A stretch of DNA of 64,000 bases from contig JADJAG010000011.1 of assembly GCA_016704325.1 (NCBI GenBank), positions 326,357-390,356 on the forward strand, written 5' to 3'. Origin of the DNA: Chitinophagaceae bacterium. Lineage in GTDB: Bacteria; Bacteroidota; Bacteroidia; Chitinophagales; UBA10324. Below, in pieces: positions 53,019 to 61,938 of this stretch (position 1 is the first letter of the stretch; each line of letters starts with the position of its first letter). Under the pieces are notes generated by a model. That model had not been told where the DNA came from and did not search any database. It worked only from the letters and a program-made list of their open reading frames with translations. The translations under genes were made by a program, and so were the position numbers.

Positions 53019-54011
53019 TTATTCTTCAATTTTCTCTAATAACCCAATTATTTTTTTAGTGATAATTTGCTTAACGCCATTATCCAATGAATACAATTCC
53101 ATTCTTAAAGTTCCATATATGTCTATCGTAAAATGATACTTCATTTTTGCCTTACCTGCAGGTTTTGCAGGTAATCCAGAAATTGTCATTTTCGCAAATT
53201 GCTTATTTTGACTGGCTATTGGATTTTCCCCAAAGTGTATTGTCGCTTCTGCTTCAGTTTGATTATCACTAGCAGTAACTACAATTGCCTTTTCTGACAC
53301 AGGAATATAGCTACCCTTTGGAACTATAATTTTATAACCATCGTCTTTTAAACTTGAACCAATTGAATGTTTCAGCCTAAACTTGTCGGTTAAGTTAAGG
53401 TCAAATGCGGTCTTTTGAGCTTCAATATTTTCAGGAGCTATTTGAAAAGCACTTTCAATAATGTCTTTGTTTCCTGTTGCCTTTGCTTGAAATATAATGT
53501 CATTTGCTAAATAGTCTCTTGCTCTTAACAAATTGAATTCATCAACTTCAAATTTTGTCAAAGGTCGAATTTTCTCAACTTTTTCAGTTAATGATTTTAG
53601 TCTGTCAAATTCAGATGAAAAGGCGTCTATGGTTTCTTGTTCATCTCTAATAAGTAGAATGTTTTCTCTGTTTCTGTCTTCAGCATAGTAAGTCCAATTA
53701 TACGAGCCATTAATTAGAACTTTATTGTCAATAACACAAAACTTGTTGTGCATTGGATTAAATGTGTCTGAGAAATAAAATTCACCACCGAGGTCGATGA
53801 AACTTTGAAAACTCAACCCTGCTTCTCTATTGTTTATATAGTCATTGTGAATAATCAATTCTACTTGTAGTCCGTCAGTAACCTTTGTCATTAATTTTTG
53901 AAACAATGTCTGATTTGTAAACCAGTAAACAGCAACCATAATTTTTTCAGTCGCTTTGTCAAGCTCGTCCAAAATGTTTTGTCTTATATTCTCAAAATGC
54001 GCTTTTACCAT
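53019..54011 (-). CDS. PLD-type nuclease fused to an Hsp70-like substrate-binding domain
   Basis: 330 aa. N-terminal single PLD domain: KIMVAVYWFTNQTLFQKLM, LQVELIIHND, and the HKD motif H88-N-K90-x4-D95 followed by INGSYNWT. One HKD per chain implies a dimer, as in Nuc/BfiI-type nucleases. Residues ~150-210 are a helical linker. Residues ~215-322 align with the DnaK substrate-binding beta-sandwich: PKGSYIPVSEKAIVVTASDNQTEAEATIHFGE, then NKQFAKMTISGLPAKPAG and FTIDIYGTLRMEL, matching the family's T-x-x-D-N-Q, GIPPAPRG and FDIDANGIL. No Hsp70 ATPase part is present. First cassette of the array. Confidence 0.85.
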   Translation of the reverse strand: MVKAHFENIRQNILDELDKATEKIMVAVYWFTNQTLFQKLMTKVTDGLQVELIIHNDYINNREAGLSFQSFIDLGGEFYFSDTFNPMHNKFCVIDNKVLINGSYNWTYYAEDRNRENILLIRDEQETIDAFSSEFDRLKSLTEKVEKIRPLTKFEVDEFNLLRARDYLANDIIFQAKATGNKDIIESAFQIAPENIEAQKTAFDLNLTDKFRLKHSIGSSLKDDGYKIIVPKGSYIPVSEKAIVVTASDNQTEAEATIHFGENPIASQNKQFAKMTISGLPAKPAGKAKMKYHFTIDIYGTLRMELYSLDNGVKQIITKKIIGLLEKIEE

Positions 54012-54027
54012 TGTCTGTTATAATTGG

Positions 54028-54034
54028 TGCTAAC
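54028..54034 (-). other. Isolated core site at the proximal end of the array
   Basis: Minus-strand GTTAGCA lies 17 bp before the PLD start, where the core of an attI or of a preceding attC should be. Upstream of it is only a small palindrome (ACGTCATTGTGACGT) and no 132-bp-class arm. Beyond this point the plus-strand backbone begins. Confidence 0.45.
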
Positions 54035-54189
54035 GTTTGTGTTTACGTCACAATGACGTTTATTTTTGCTATTATATTTTTCAGTCAATTCATTGATAAT
54101 TATCAAGTTGTTATTTTTCACGGAAATATGCGAATGGCGTAAATATTCCGGTAATGTTTCTGTTTCACTAAAAATCAACCAGGCCAAAT

Positions 54190-54507
54190 GTTACCTATCA
54201 ATGCATTTCTTTGAATCAGATTACAATTTATTGCCAAGTTAGTATAATTAGTCATTTCATAGTGCTATGATCTGTCAATTCTGCTTTTCTGATCTGCGGC
54301 ATAGTTCATCATTTCAATTTATCAGCACTATAAGGCAAAATTTGACCTTCCGCTAACAGATCAGCAATAGTAGCTGAAAGGCAAATACATTCATTATATG
54401 ATTTTTGTCAAGTATGCAAATGACGTTTGTCAATTTTTATTCATCCTGATTTTTCCAATTTTCAGATTTAATAGTCATTCCATTCACTTCAATAAAATAA
54501 TTGCGCA
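54190..54507. other. Spacer between the array and the backbone operon
   Basis: No attC, integrase or repeat seen. It must hold the promoter of the 54508 operon, but no clear TAnnTTTG box was found. Confidence 0.3.
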
Positions 54508-56139
54508 GTGACCAATAAGGATATCACCAAACCCATCGACCTCACCGGTCACCCGGAAGGAACCGGTCCCTTGCGAAGCCGCCGTCCGCTCTATGTGGAT
54601 TTTATGCCGCCTTGCAACAGTGCCTGCCCCGCCGGTGAGAATATACAAGCATGGTTGTCACTTGCGCAATCAGGAAATTATTATGATGCCTTTCAGCAAC
54701 TGGTGGCCGATAATCCCTTTCCTGCCATCATGGGACGCATTTGTGTGAAGCCTTGCGAAACCGGATGTAACCGCACGCATATTGATACTACGGTAAACAT
54801 TCATGCCGTGGAGCGATTTATCGGCGATGAAGCTATACAGCATAATTGGCCGATGGAATTTTCATCGAAACCAAGCGGTAAAAAGGTTTTGGTTATTGGC
54901 TCGGGTCCAAGCGGTTTATCAGCGGCTTATCATCTTTCACGGCAGGGACATACGGTGGAAATAGTGGAAAGAAGCGATGCTATAGGAGGACTGTTGAGAA
55001 CGGGCGTTCCCGAATACCGCTTACCGAAAAATATCCTGGATGCTGAAGTAAACCGCATCCTGAGCATGGGCGTGAAGATCAGGATGAATTATGAAGTAAA
55101 TGATTTGCTGAAAGAAAAAGAAGCCGGCGCCTTTGATGCCGTTTACCTTGCTATCGGTGCGCAATCGATTCATGCAAAGGAAATAGCCGGCGATCAGTCT
55201 GTTCCTGTAACGGATGCCTTCACGTTCTTTAAGGAAACAGACTTGTCAGGTGATGGCTATGCAGGCAAAACAGTGGTGATCTATGGTGGCGGCAAACTGG
55301 CAATGTACCTGGCGCGCATTTTAAAACGCCTCCATGCCGAAGCAATCGTTTGTTTCCCGGGAGACAGAAAGCTGATGCCGGCTTATGATTATGAAGCCGA
55401 TGATGCATTGGCGGAAGGTGTTGATGTGCAGTTGCTCAAAAGCATTGTTAAAGTAACTGCAAAGCAACTGACCCTTGAAATCATGAAAGTGGAAAAGGGA
55501 AAAGCAGTCGGCACAGGTTTTTTTGAAACGGTAAAAGCGGATGAGATCATTGTTGCGATGGGACAGGAGTCAGAATCAGGTTTCCTGCGCCCGCTTGGCG
55601 ATATTGTTTTGAAGGAAGATGGCACGGTAGTGATCAATACAGAACGTATGACAGGCCACGACGGAATATTTGCCGGTGGTGATATGTTGCCCGGTGAAAC
55701 CCGCAGTGCCACCATTGCCATTGGTCATGGTAAAAAGGCAGCTAAATATATTGATGCCTACCTGAAAAACACCACGTATGAGAAAGGGGAAAAGCACCAG
55801 ACTGCCAGCTATAAAAGACTGCACATGTGGTATAAAACAGAAGCGCCGCTGGTGGAACAGTTGCGCCTCGCTCCGCAGGTAGCTATAAAAAGTTTTGATG
55901 AGGTAATCAGCGGACTCACTGCTGCCGAGGCACACTATGAAGCGCAAAGATGCCTTAGCTGCGGTAACTGTTTTGAATGTGACGGCTGTTTTGGTGCCTG
56001 TCCGGAAGATGCCATCATCAAACTGGGGCCGGGCAAGCGTTACAAATTCAATTTCAACCTATGCACCGGATGCGGAGTATGCTACGAACAATGTCCATGC
56101 CATGCCATTGAAATGATTCCTGAACCTTCCAAAGCCTGA
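54508..56139 (+). CDS. GltD-like NAD(P)H:ferredoxin-type flavoprotein with 4Fe-4S domains
   Basis: 543 aa, GTG start. N-terminal Fe-S region (PPCNSACPAGENIQAWLSLAQ..., GRICVKPCETGCNR), FAD loop GSGPSGLSAAYHLSRQGHTVEIVERSDAIGGLLRTGVPEYRLPK, NAD(P) loop YGGGKLAMYLAR, FAD-closing GIFAGGDM, and two C-terminal 4Fe-4S clusters (CLSCGNCFECDGCFGACPEDAI, CTGCGVCYEQCPCHAI). Glutamate-synthase small-subunit-like proteins with extra ferredoxin domains pass electrons between NAD(P)H and ferredoxin. It lies four bases before the pyruvate:ferredoxin oxidoreductase gene, so it probably handles the ferredoxin from that enzyme. Confidence 0.88.
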   Translation: MTNKDITKPIDLTGHPEGTGPLRSRRPLYVDFMPPCNSACPAGENIQAWLSLAQSGNYYDAFQQLVADNPFPAIMGRICVKPCETGCNRTHIDTTVNIHAVERFIGDEAIQHNWPMEFSSKPSGKKVLVIGSGPSGLSAAYHLSRQGHTVEIVERSDAIGGLLRTGVPEYRLPKNILDAEVNRILSMGVKIRMNYEVNDLLKEKEAGAFDAVYLAIGAQSIHAKEIAGDQSVPVTDAFTFFKETDLSGDGYAGKTVVIYGGGKLAMYLARILKRLHAEAIVCFPGDRKLMPAYDYEADDALAEGVDVQLLKSIVKVTAKQLTLEIMKVEKGKAVGTGFFETVKADEIIVAMGQESESGFLRPLGDIVLKEDGTVVINTERMTGHDGIFAGGDMLPGETRSATIAIGHGKKAAKYIDAYLKNTTYEKGEKHQTASYKRLHMWYKTEAPLVEQLRLAPQVAIKSFDEVISGLTAAEAHYEAQRCLSCGNCFECDGCFGACPEDAIIKLGPGKRYKFNFNLCTGCGVCYEQCPCHAIEMIPEPSKA

Positions 56140-56143
56140 TACG

Positions 56144-58570
56144 ATGCCTGCAAATAAAAAAATGATTGCGACGATAGACGGTAATGAGGCTGCAGCCTAT
56201 GTTGCCTACCGCGTTAATGAAGTGTGTGCCATCTACCCGATCACCCCTTCCTCCACCATGGCAGAACTTGCTGATGAATGGAGTGCCAAAGGCATTAAAA
56301 ATATTTGGGGCAATGTTCCCGATATCATTGAAATGCAGAGTGAAGGAGGCGCTGCCGGAACCGTCCATGGTGCCTTACAGACCGGTTCGCTCACTACCAC
56401 CTTTACGGCATCGCAGGGCCTGATGCTGATGTTGCCCAACATGTATAAGATTGCCGGAGAATTGACAGCAACTGTTTTTCATGTGGCTGCACGTTCACTT
56501 GCTGCACAAGCTTTATCCATTTTCGGCGATCACCAGGATGTGATGGCAGCACGTACTACCGGTTTTGCCATGCTGGCGTCTGCAAGCGTACAGGAAGCGC
56601 ATGATTTTGCGCTGATTGCACAGGCAGCGACCTTGCGTTCCAGGATTCCGTTCATTCATTTTTTTGACGGCTTTCGCACGTCGCATGAGGTGAATAAGCT
56701 TGCAATGCTCAGCGATGAGCAGATAAAAAAAATGATTCCGGATGAATTTGTGTTTGCCCATCGTAAACGCGCATTGAATCCGGATCATCCTTTTATCAGA
56801 GGCACTGCGCAGAATCCGGATGTGTATTTCCAGGGAAGAGAAACAGTAAATGGTTTCTATGACCGTACACCAGGCATTGTGCAGGATGTAATGCATGCGT
56901 TTGAACAAATGACGGGAAGGAAGTATGAGCTCTTTGAATATTCAGGTGCTGCGGATGCAAAACACGTAATCATCATCATGGGCTCCGGCGGAGAGACCGT
57001 AGAAGAAACTGCTAAGGCTTTGAATCTTGCCGGTGAAAAGACCGGTGTTATCAAGGTGCGTTTATACCGGCCATTTTCTACTGCACATTTCCTGGATGCG
57101 CTTCCGGCAACTGTACAGTCTATTGCAGTGCTGGACAGGACCAAAGAATCCGGCGCTACCGGCGAACCCATGTACCAGGATGTGCTGGCCACACTGGTAG
57201 AAGGACTTCAGCAAGGGAGACTCCGTTCATTGCCTCATGTGATTGGCGGCCGGTATGGACTCTCTTCGAAAGAATTCACACCTGCCATGGTGAAAGCGGT
57301 TTATGATGAGTTGAAAAAACCGGCACATTCCACGAACGGGGAGCAGCAGAAAAACCATTTCACGATAGGCATCAATGACGATGTGACGCATACCAGCCTT
57401 GATTATGATCCGGCTTTTGTATTGGATGAATCTGAATGGCGGCAGGCTTTGTTCTTTGGTTTAGGTGCAGACGGTACAGTAGGTGCCAATAAGAACAGCA
57501 TTAAGATCATTGGCGAGAATACCGATCTATACGCGCAGGGCTATTTTGTGTATGATTCTAAAAAATCCGGTGCCCGCACGGTTTCGCATTTACGTTTTGG
57601 GCCACATCCCATTCATGCGCCGTACCTGATCAGCAAAGCAGATTTTATTGCCTGCCACCAGTTCAATTTTACAGAGAAGGTGGAGATGTTGGACTTCATT
57701 AAAAAAGGTGGAACCTTTTTGTTAAACAGTCCTTATGATAAGGAAGAAGTATGGAGTCATCTGCCCGGCCATGTACAAAAAGCAATCATTGAAAAGCAAT
57801 TAAAGTGTTACGTTATTGATGCAACAGCAGTAGCGCGTGATACCGGGATGAGTGGCAGAATTAATACCATCATGCAAACCTGTTTTTTCGCACTCAGTGG
57901 TGTGCTGCCTAAGGATGAAGCCATTGCGCAGATCAAACAGGCGATTCAGAAAACCTATTCAAAAAAAGGTGCATCAGTTGTAGATCAAAACTTTAAAGCC
58001 GTTGATGCCACACTCGCACACTTGTACGAAGTCACCGTTCCTGCTAAGGCTACTTCCCATTCAGAGATGCAATCGGTAGTTCCTGACCATGCACCTGACT
58101 TTGTAAGAAACACGACAGCCATGATGTTATCCGGCCATGGTGATGATTTACCGGTAAGCAGTATGCCACAGGATGGTACGTATCCAAGTGGAACCACCAG
58201 GTGGGAAAAGAGAAACATATCTGACCTGGTTCCGGTATGGCAACCTGACCTTTGTATTCAATGCGGCAATTGTGCATTTGTATGTCCTCATAGTGTGATC
58301 CGTGCAAAATTTTACAATTCCGGTTTCCTGAAAGATGCACCGGAAGGATTTCAGTCAGCACCCATCAATGCAAGAGGTTTTCCGGAAACGAAATACACAC
58401 TACAGGTTTATGCTGAAGATTGTACCGGCTGCAACCTGTGCGTGGAAGTATGCCCTGCCATATCATTAACCGATCGTACGGTGAAGGCCATTAACATGGC
58501 GGAAAAGGAACCCATCCTCAAACATGCAAAAGAAAATATCACCTTCTTGAAAGTTGCCCTGGAACAATAG
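56144..58570 (+). CDS. nifJ: Pyruvate:ferredoxin (flavodoxin) oxidoreductase, N-terminal part (alpha, gamma, delta regions)
   Basis: 808 aa, matching the first two thirds of single-chain NifJ/PFOR. Pyrimidine-binding domain TIDGNEAAAYVAYRVNEVCAIYPITPSSTMAELADEWSAKG, domain II (HVIIIMGSGGETVEETAKALN), gamma domain (QALFFGLGADGTVGANKNSIKIIGENTDLYAQGYFVYDSKKSGA), and the two-cluster ferredoxin domain (CIQCGNCAFVCPHSVIRAKFY..., CTGCNLCVEVCPAISLTDRT). It oxidatively decarboxylates pyruvate to acetyl-CoA and reduces ferredoxin. The frame stops at 58570, but coding similarity continues downstream in other frames, so the gene is split (see 58583-59738). Confidence 0.87.
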   Translation: MPANKKMIATIDGNEAAAYVAYRVNEVCAIYPITPSSTMAELADEWSAKGIKNIWGNVPDIIEMQSEGGAAGTVHGALQTGSLTTTFTASQGLMLMLPNMYKIAGELTATVFHVAARSLAAQALSIFGDHQDVMAARTTGFAMLASASVQEAHDFALIAQAATLRSRIPFIHFFDGFRTSHEVNKLAMLSDEQIKKMIPDEFVFAHRKRALNPDHPFIRGTAQNPDVYFQGRETVNGFYDRTPGIVQDVMHAFEQMTGRKYELFEYSGAADAKHVIIIMGSGGETVEETAKALNLAGEKTGVIKVRLYRPFSTAHFLDALPATVQSIAVLDRTKESGATGEPMYQDVLATLVEGLQQGRLRSLPHVIGGRYGLSSKEFTPAMVKAVYDELKKPAHSTNGEQQKNHFTIGINDDVTHTSLDYDPAFVLDESEWRQALFFGLGADGTVGANKNSIKIIGENTDLYAQGYFVYDSKKSGARTVSHLRFGPHPIHAPYLISKADFIACHQFNFTEKVEMLDFIKKGGTFLLNSPYDKEEVWSHLPGHVQKAIIEKQLKCYVIDATAVARDTGMSGRINTIMQTCFFALSGVLPKDEAIAQIKQAIQKTYSKKGASVVDQNFKAVDATLAHLYEVTVPAKATSHSEMQSVVPDHAPDFVRNTTAMMLSGHGDDLPVSSMPQDGTYPSGTTRWEKRNISDLVPVWQPDLCIQCGNCAFVCPHSVIRAKFYNSGFLKDAPEGFQSAPINARGFPETKYTLQVYAEDCTGCNLCVEVCPAISLTDRTVKAINMAEKEPILKHAKENITFLKVALEQ

Positions 58571-59738
58571 GGCTGAACTTAATTTCTCAACTGTTCACGG
58601 CGCACAATTTTAGAACCGCTATTTGAATTTTCAGGTGCCTGTGCAGGATGCGGAGAAACCCCATACCTGAAATTGTTATCACAGTTATTCGGCGACCGTT
58701 TGCTGATAGCCAATGCCACAGGCTGCTCTTCAATCTATGGCGGAAATTTACCTACCACGCCATGGACAGTCAATCAACAGGGACAAGGTCCGGCCTGGTC
58801 TAACTCATTGTTTGAAGACAATGCCGAATTCGGTTTGGGCATGCGCATCACAGCCGACCAGCAACTGGTAATGGCGACCACCTTATTAAAAGAACTTGCA
58901 CCACAGATAGGTGTTGAATTAGTTGACAGCATATTAACGGCGCCACAGGTGCAGGAGTCTGATATAGCTGCACAACGAAAAAGATTGCTTGCTTTAAGAT
59001 TGAAGCTGGAAGGGATTGACAGTGATGCAGCGAATCACTTGCGCTCCGTGGCAGATCAACTGGTACGCCGTAGTGTGTGGCTCGTTGGCGGTGATGGATG
59101 GGCTTATGATATCGGTTATGGCGGGCTCGATCATGCGCTGGCCAGTGGAAGAAACATCAACATCCTGGTGCTCGACACAGAAGTTTACAGCAATACCGGC
59201 GGACAAAGTTCGAAAGCGACACCAACGGCTGCAACGGCTAAGTTTGCTTCCGCAGGAAAACGAGGTGGGAAGAAAGACCTTGCTATGCAGGCTATCTCCT
59301 ACGGCAATGTATATGTAGGCAGAATAGCGTTTGGTGCCAACCCGCAGCAGGCATTACTGGCTATGCGTGAAGCAGAAGCTTACAATGGGCCTTCGCTGAT
59401 ATTGGCATACAGCCATTGCATAGCGCATGGTTATGATCTGAAAGACGGTTTATCACAACAGGCAAAAGCAGTGGCCAGCGGTTACTGGCCTTTGTTACGA
59501 TACAATCCGGTGCTTAGAACAAAAAAACAAAATCCTTTCATACTCGATTCCACCAGGCCGGTTATTCCATTGAAGGACTTCCACTTATAACGAACTGCGT
59601 TACAGAGCGCTTACCCTTACGAATCCGGAAGAGGCCACCACATTGATGACTTTGGCGCAGGAGATGGTAAACCTTCGCTGGAAAAATTATGAAGAGCTGG
59701 CTATCAAGAGTGCAAGTGATTTTGTTCCTGTTGCTTAA
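58571..59738 (+). pseudogene. nifJ: Pyruvate:ferredoxin oxidoreductase, C-terminal (beta, TPP-binding) part after frameshifts
   Basis: Continuing from 58570, a +1 frame reads AELNFSTVHGAQF. After one missing T near 58610 the original frame gives LEPLFEFSGACAGCGETPYLKLLSQLFGDRLLIANATGCSSIYGGNLPTTPW, the TPP/Cys cluster region, and VGGDGWAYDIGYGGLDHALASG...NTGGQSSKATPTAA to 59590. A third frame adds YNELRYRALTLTNPEEATTLMTLAQEMVNLRWKNYEELA...SDFVPVA* to 59738. The sequence is complete as protein, so three one-base indels separate it from an intact gene. The longest open piece is 58673-59590 (305 aa). Either recent inactivation or consensus errors. Confidence 0.85.
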
Positions 59739-59754
59739 CAAAAAAATACCCGCT

Positions 59755-60755
59755 ATGGATTTACAAACGACTTACATGGGTTTAAATCTGCAGTCACCTT
59801 TGGTGGTGTCTGCCTGTACACTTTCCGAAGATGTCGGCAACCTCGTACAGATGGAAGATGCCAGTGCCGGCGCTGTGGTGCTGTTTTCTTTATTTGAAGA
59901 ACAGATCAAAAAGAAGCTGCACATTATAATTCTGTAAGGGGCTCTACTTCCAATCTCTTTGCGGAGGCTTCCGGTTTTTCCTGACCTCGATGAATATCAT
60001 TTGGGAACAGATCAATACCTGGATCTTATCAGGAAAGCAAAAGAGCGCGTCAACATCCCTATTATTGGCAGCCTTAACGGCATCACACCGGAAGGGTGGA
60101 TCACCTATGCGCGCGATATCGAACAGGCAGGAGCAGATGGGCTGGAGATCAATATCTTTTTTTATTCCGGGGGGATATCAATATCGCCGCTGCCGCAGTG
60201 GAACACCGCTACCTGCACATTCTTGAAATGGTGAAAAGCACGGTCAGTATTCCGGTAGCTATCAAACTCAATCCGTATTTCAGTTCCATCGGGCACATGG
60301 CTTTAAAACTGCAACGAGGCGGTGCTGATGGTCTTGTGCTATTCAACAGGTTTTATCAGCCCGACTTCGACATCAATGAATTGAAGATAGTACACGACAT
60401 GAACTACAGTGAATCAAATGAGATCAGGTTGCCATTGTTATGGCTGGCCATGCTGTATGGACGTGTGCCGGTTTCGTTGGCAGCAACTACAGGCGTTCAG
60501 GGTGCTACCGAAGTAATCAAATATCTTTTAGCCGGCGCTGATGTGGCCATGACAGCTTCAGCATTGTACAAATACGGCATTAGTGATCTCCACCATCAAT
60601 AAAGATTTGGAAAATTGGATGCTTGACAATCATTTTAACAGCATTTCCGCATTCCAAGGGGTGATGAGAGTCAGCAGTATATTACTGACCCGACTGCTTA
60701 TGAACGTGCCAACTATATAAGGATACTGGAAAACAGGAGGAAGGTAAGCAACTGA
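59755..60755 (+). pseudogene. Dihydroorotate-dehydrogenase-like protein, multiply frameshifted
   Basis: Starts MDLQTTYMGLNLQSPLVVSACTLSEDVGNLVQMEDASAGAVVLFSLFEEQI, then shifts. Fragments in successive frames read [126 protein letters not shown], then VSLAATTGVQGATEVIKYLLAGADVAMTASALYKYGI. The tail SQQYITDPTAYERANYIRILENRRK ends at 60755. DHOD-like proteins are the usual third member of this POR operon. At least four indels in 1 kb. Confidence 0.85.
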
Positions 60756-60764
60756 GATTGCAAG

Positions 60765-61095
60765 GGTGTACGACATATCGTTTAGCTTGTCAAGCAACGG
60801 TTGGTGGGTTAAATTGTTAAATTGCTAAATGGCTAAATGGTTAAATGGCTAAATGGCTAAATGGTCAAATGGCTAAATGGTTAAATTGCTAAATGGTTAA
60901 ATTGCTGGGAGGAAGCCGGTCACTTGCTAGTTTGTAATCACTACTCTAGTTTACTCACTTAGTCAAATACTTACTTTTGACCCAAGACCCAAGACTTAAG
61001 ACCCAAGACCCAAGACTTAAGACTTAAGACCCAAATCTCAATACTCAATACTCAGTTTCAACACCCAATAATCAATATCCAATTTGACTGCACCC
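60765..61095 (+). repeat. GGTGTACGACA-bounded intergenic element, copy 3, with expanded short tandem repeats
   Basis: Begins GGTGTACGACATATCG (60765) and ends TTGACTGCACCC, a diverged inverse. It contains about a dozen 8-bp units TAAATGG(C/T)/TAAATTG(C/T) (60815-60905) and a 7-bp array of CCAAGAC/TTAAGAC units (60980-61032). Flanking words match copies 1 and 2 (GGTTGGTGGGTTAAAT, TTTACTCACTTAGTC, AATCAATATCCAATTTG). Confidence 0.8.
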
Positions 61096-61104
61096 AGAGA
61101 GAAC

Positions 61105-61239
61105 GGTGTACGACAAATGCTTTAGTGTCATTAGACAAGCTAGGATTTGTGCATTGATTGAAAGTTGGAAACAGGTGAATGTCACCCCTTTGAGGGCCCA
61201 GGGTGATTTTATTTCTTCACCATAAAAATGTCGTACACC
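61105..61239 (+). mobile_element. MITE-like element with perfect 11-bp TIRs (GGTGTACGACA)
   Basis: 135 bp bounded by GGTGTACGACA (61105-61115) and its exact inverse TGTCGTACACC (61229-61239). The interior is unrelated to copies 1-3 and non-coding. It begins 10 bp after copy 3. Confidence 0.75.
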
Positions 61240-61396
61240 TTTCGAATGAGGCTATGTGTTGGTGCTGTTTGAAAATGTAACTCCCTGTTCGTAATACGTT
61301 TATTAAATGAAGTACTTATGCTTTGCAGTTCGTGTTTTACAATAGGTTTACAATAGCATAATCAATGTTTTGTAAGTGCTTAAATGCTGCACAGAT

Positions 61397-61531
61397 GGAT
61401 TGCGACAAATGTACATTCTGAAAAGGGTAAGAATCAGCGCTAGACGCAAGCCGCAAAGCCGCCAAGACTACCTCTTTGTGGCTTTTCGCTTAATAGTCTA
61501 TATTGTAAGAAAGTATATTTTGTCGTACACC
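61397..61531 (+). mobile_element. MITE-like element with GGTGTACGACA-type TIRs, second 135-bp copy
   Basis: Left end GGATTGCGACAAATG (8 of 11 TIR bases kept), right end TGTCGTACACC (61521-61531). It is also exactly 135 bp and shares the ends, but carries a different palindromic interior (CGCAAGCCGCAAAGCCGCCAAGA ... GGCTTTTCGCTTAATAG split by a short loop) related to the palindrome at 14279-14350. Confidence 0.65.
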
Positions 61532-61570
61532 TGCACAGGATTACGCTGTTTGGTTAAGAAAAAAATCATT

Positions 61571-61698
61571 ATTGTCCGACTAAAATATTGGGATTTAAGC
61601 TGAAACTAATACTGGCGCATATCCTATAACCCACGCCTCAGCGTGGGAAAATAGGGTGAATTTGCCCTGGTGGCTTTAGCCCACATTAGTCGGACAAT
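61571..61698 (-). mobile_element. MITE-like element with ATTGTCCGACTA TIRs, copy B (inverted relative to copy A)
   Basis: 128 bp. Ends ATTGTCCGACTAA and TTAGTCGGACAAT are perfect 13-bp inverses. Reverse-complemented it aligns with 32131-32263: GTGGGCTAAAGCC, CCCACGC-GCGTGGG hairpin, TTATAGGATATGCGCCAGTATTAGTTTCAGCTTAAA. No ORF. Confidence 0.82.
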
Positions 61699-61938
61699 GG
61701 AAAAATAGATAGCATGTTACACGAATTAAAAGCACCGTTGATTAATATTCTTTAACAGCTACCGAATGCTGTTCTTTATCAATAAAAGTTGTTTCAAAAG
61801 CCACGTTTTCTTTTGGTACAGTATAAGAGGAGCCCGTCAAATAACGGTCCCGTCATTCATGGTATTTTCTTTTTGTACTTATGACTAAAAGCATTACGTT
61901 GTGGTCTTAAAATCTTACTTCTTAATTAATAATCACGT

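Noticed and set aside
54005..54187. Minus-strand 60-aa frame upstream of the PLD gene
   Set aside because: It overlaps the core site and spacer and has no domain or coding character.
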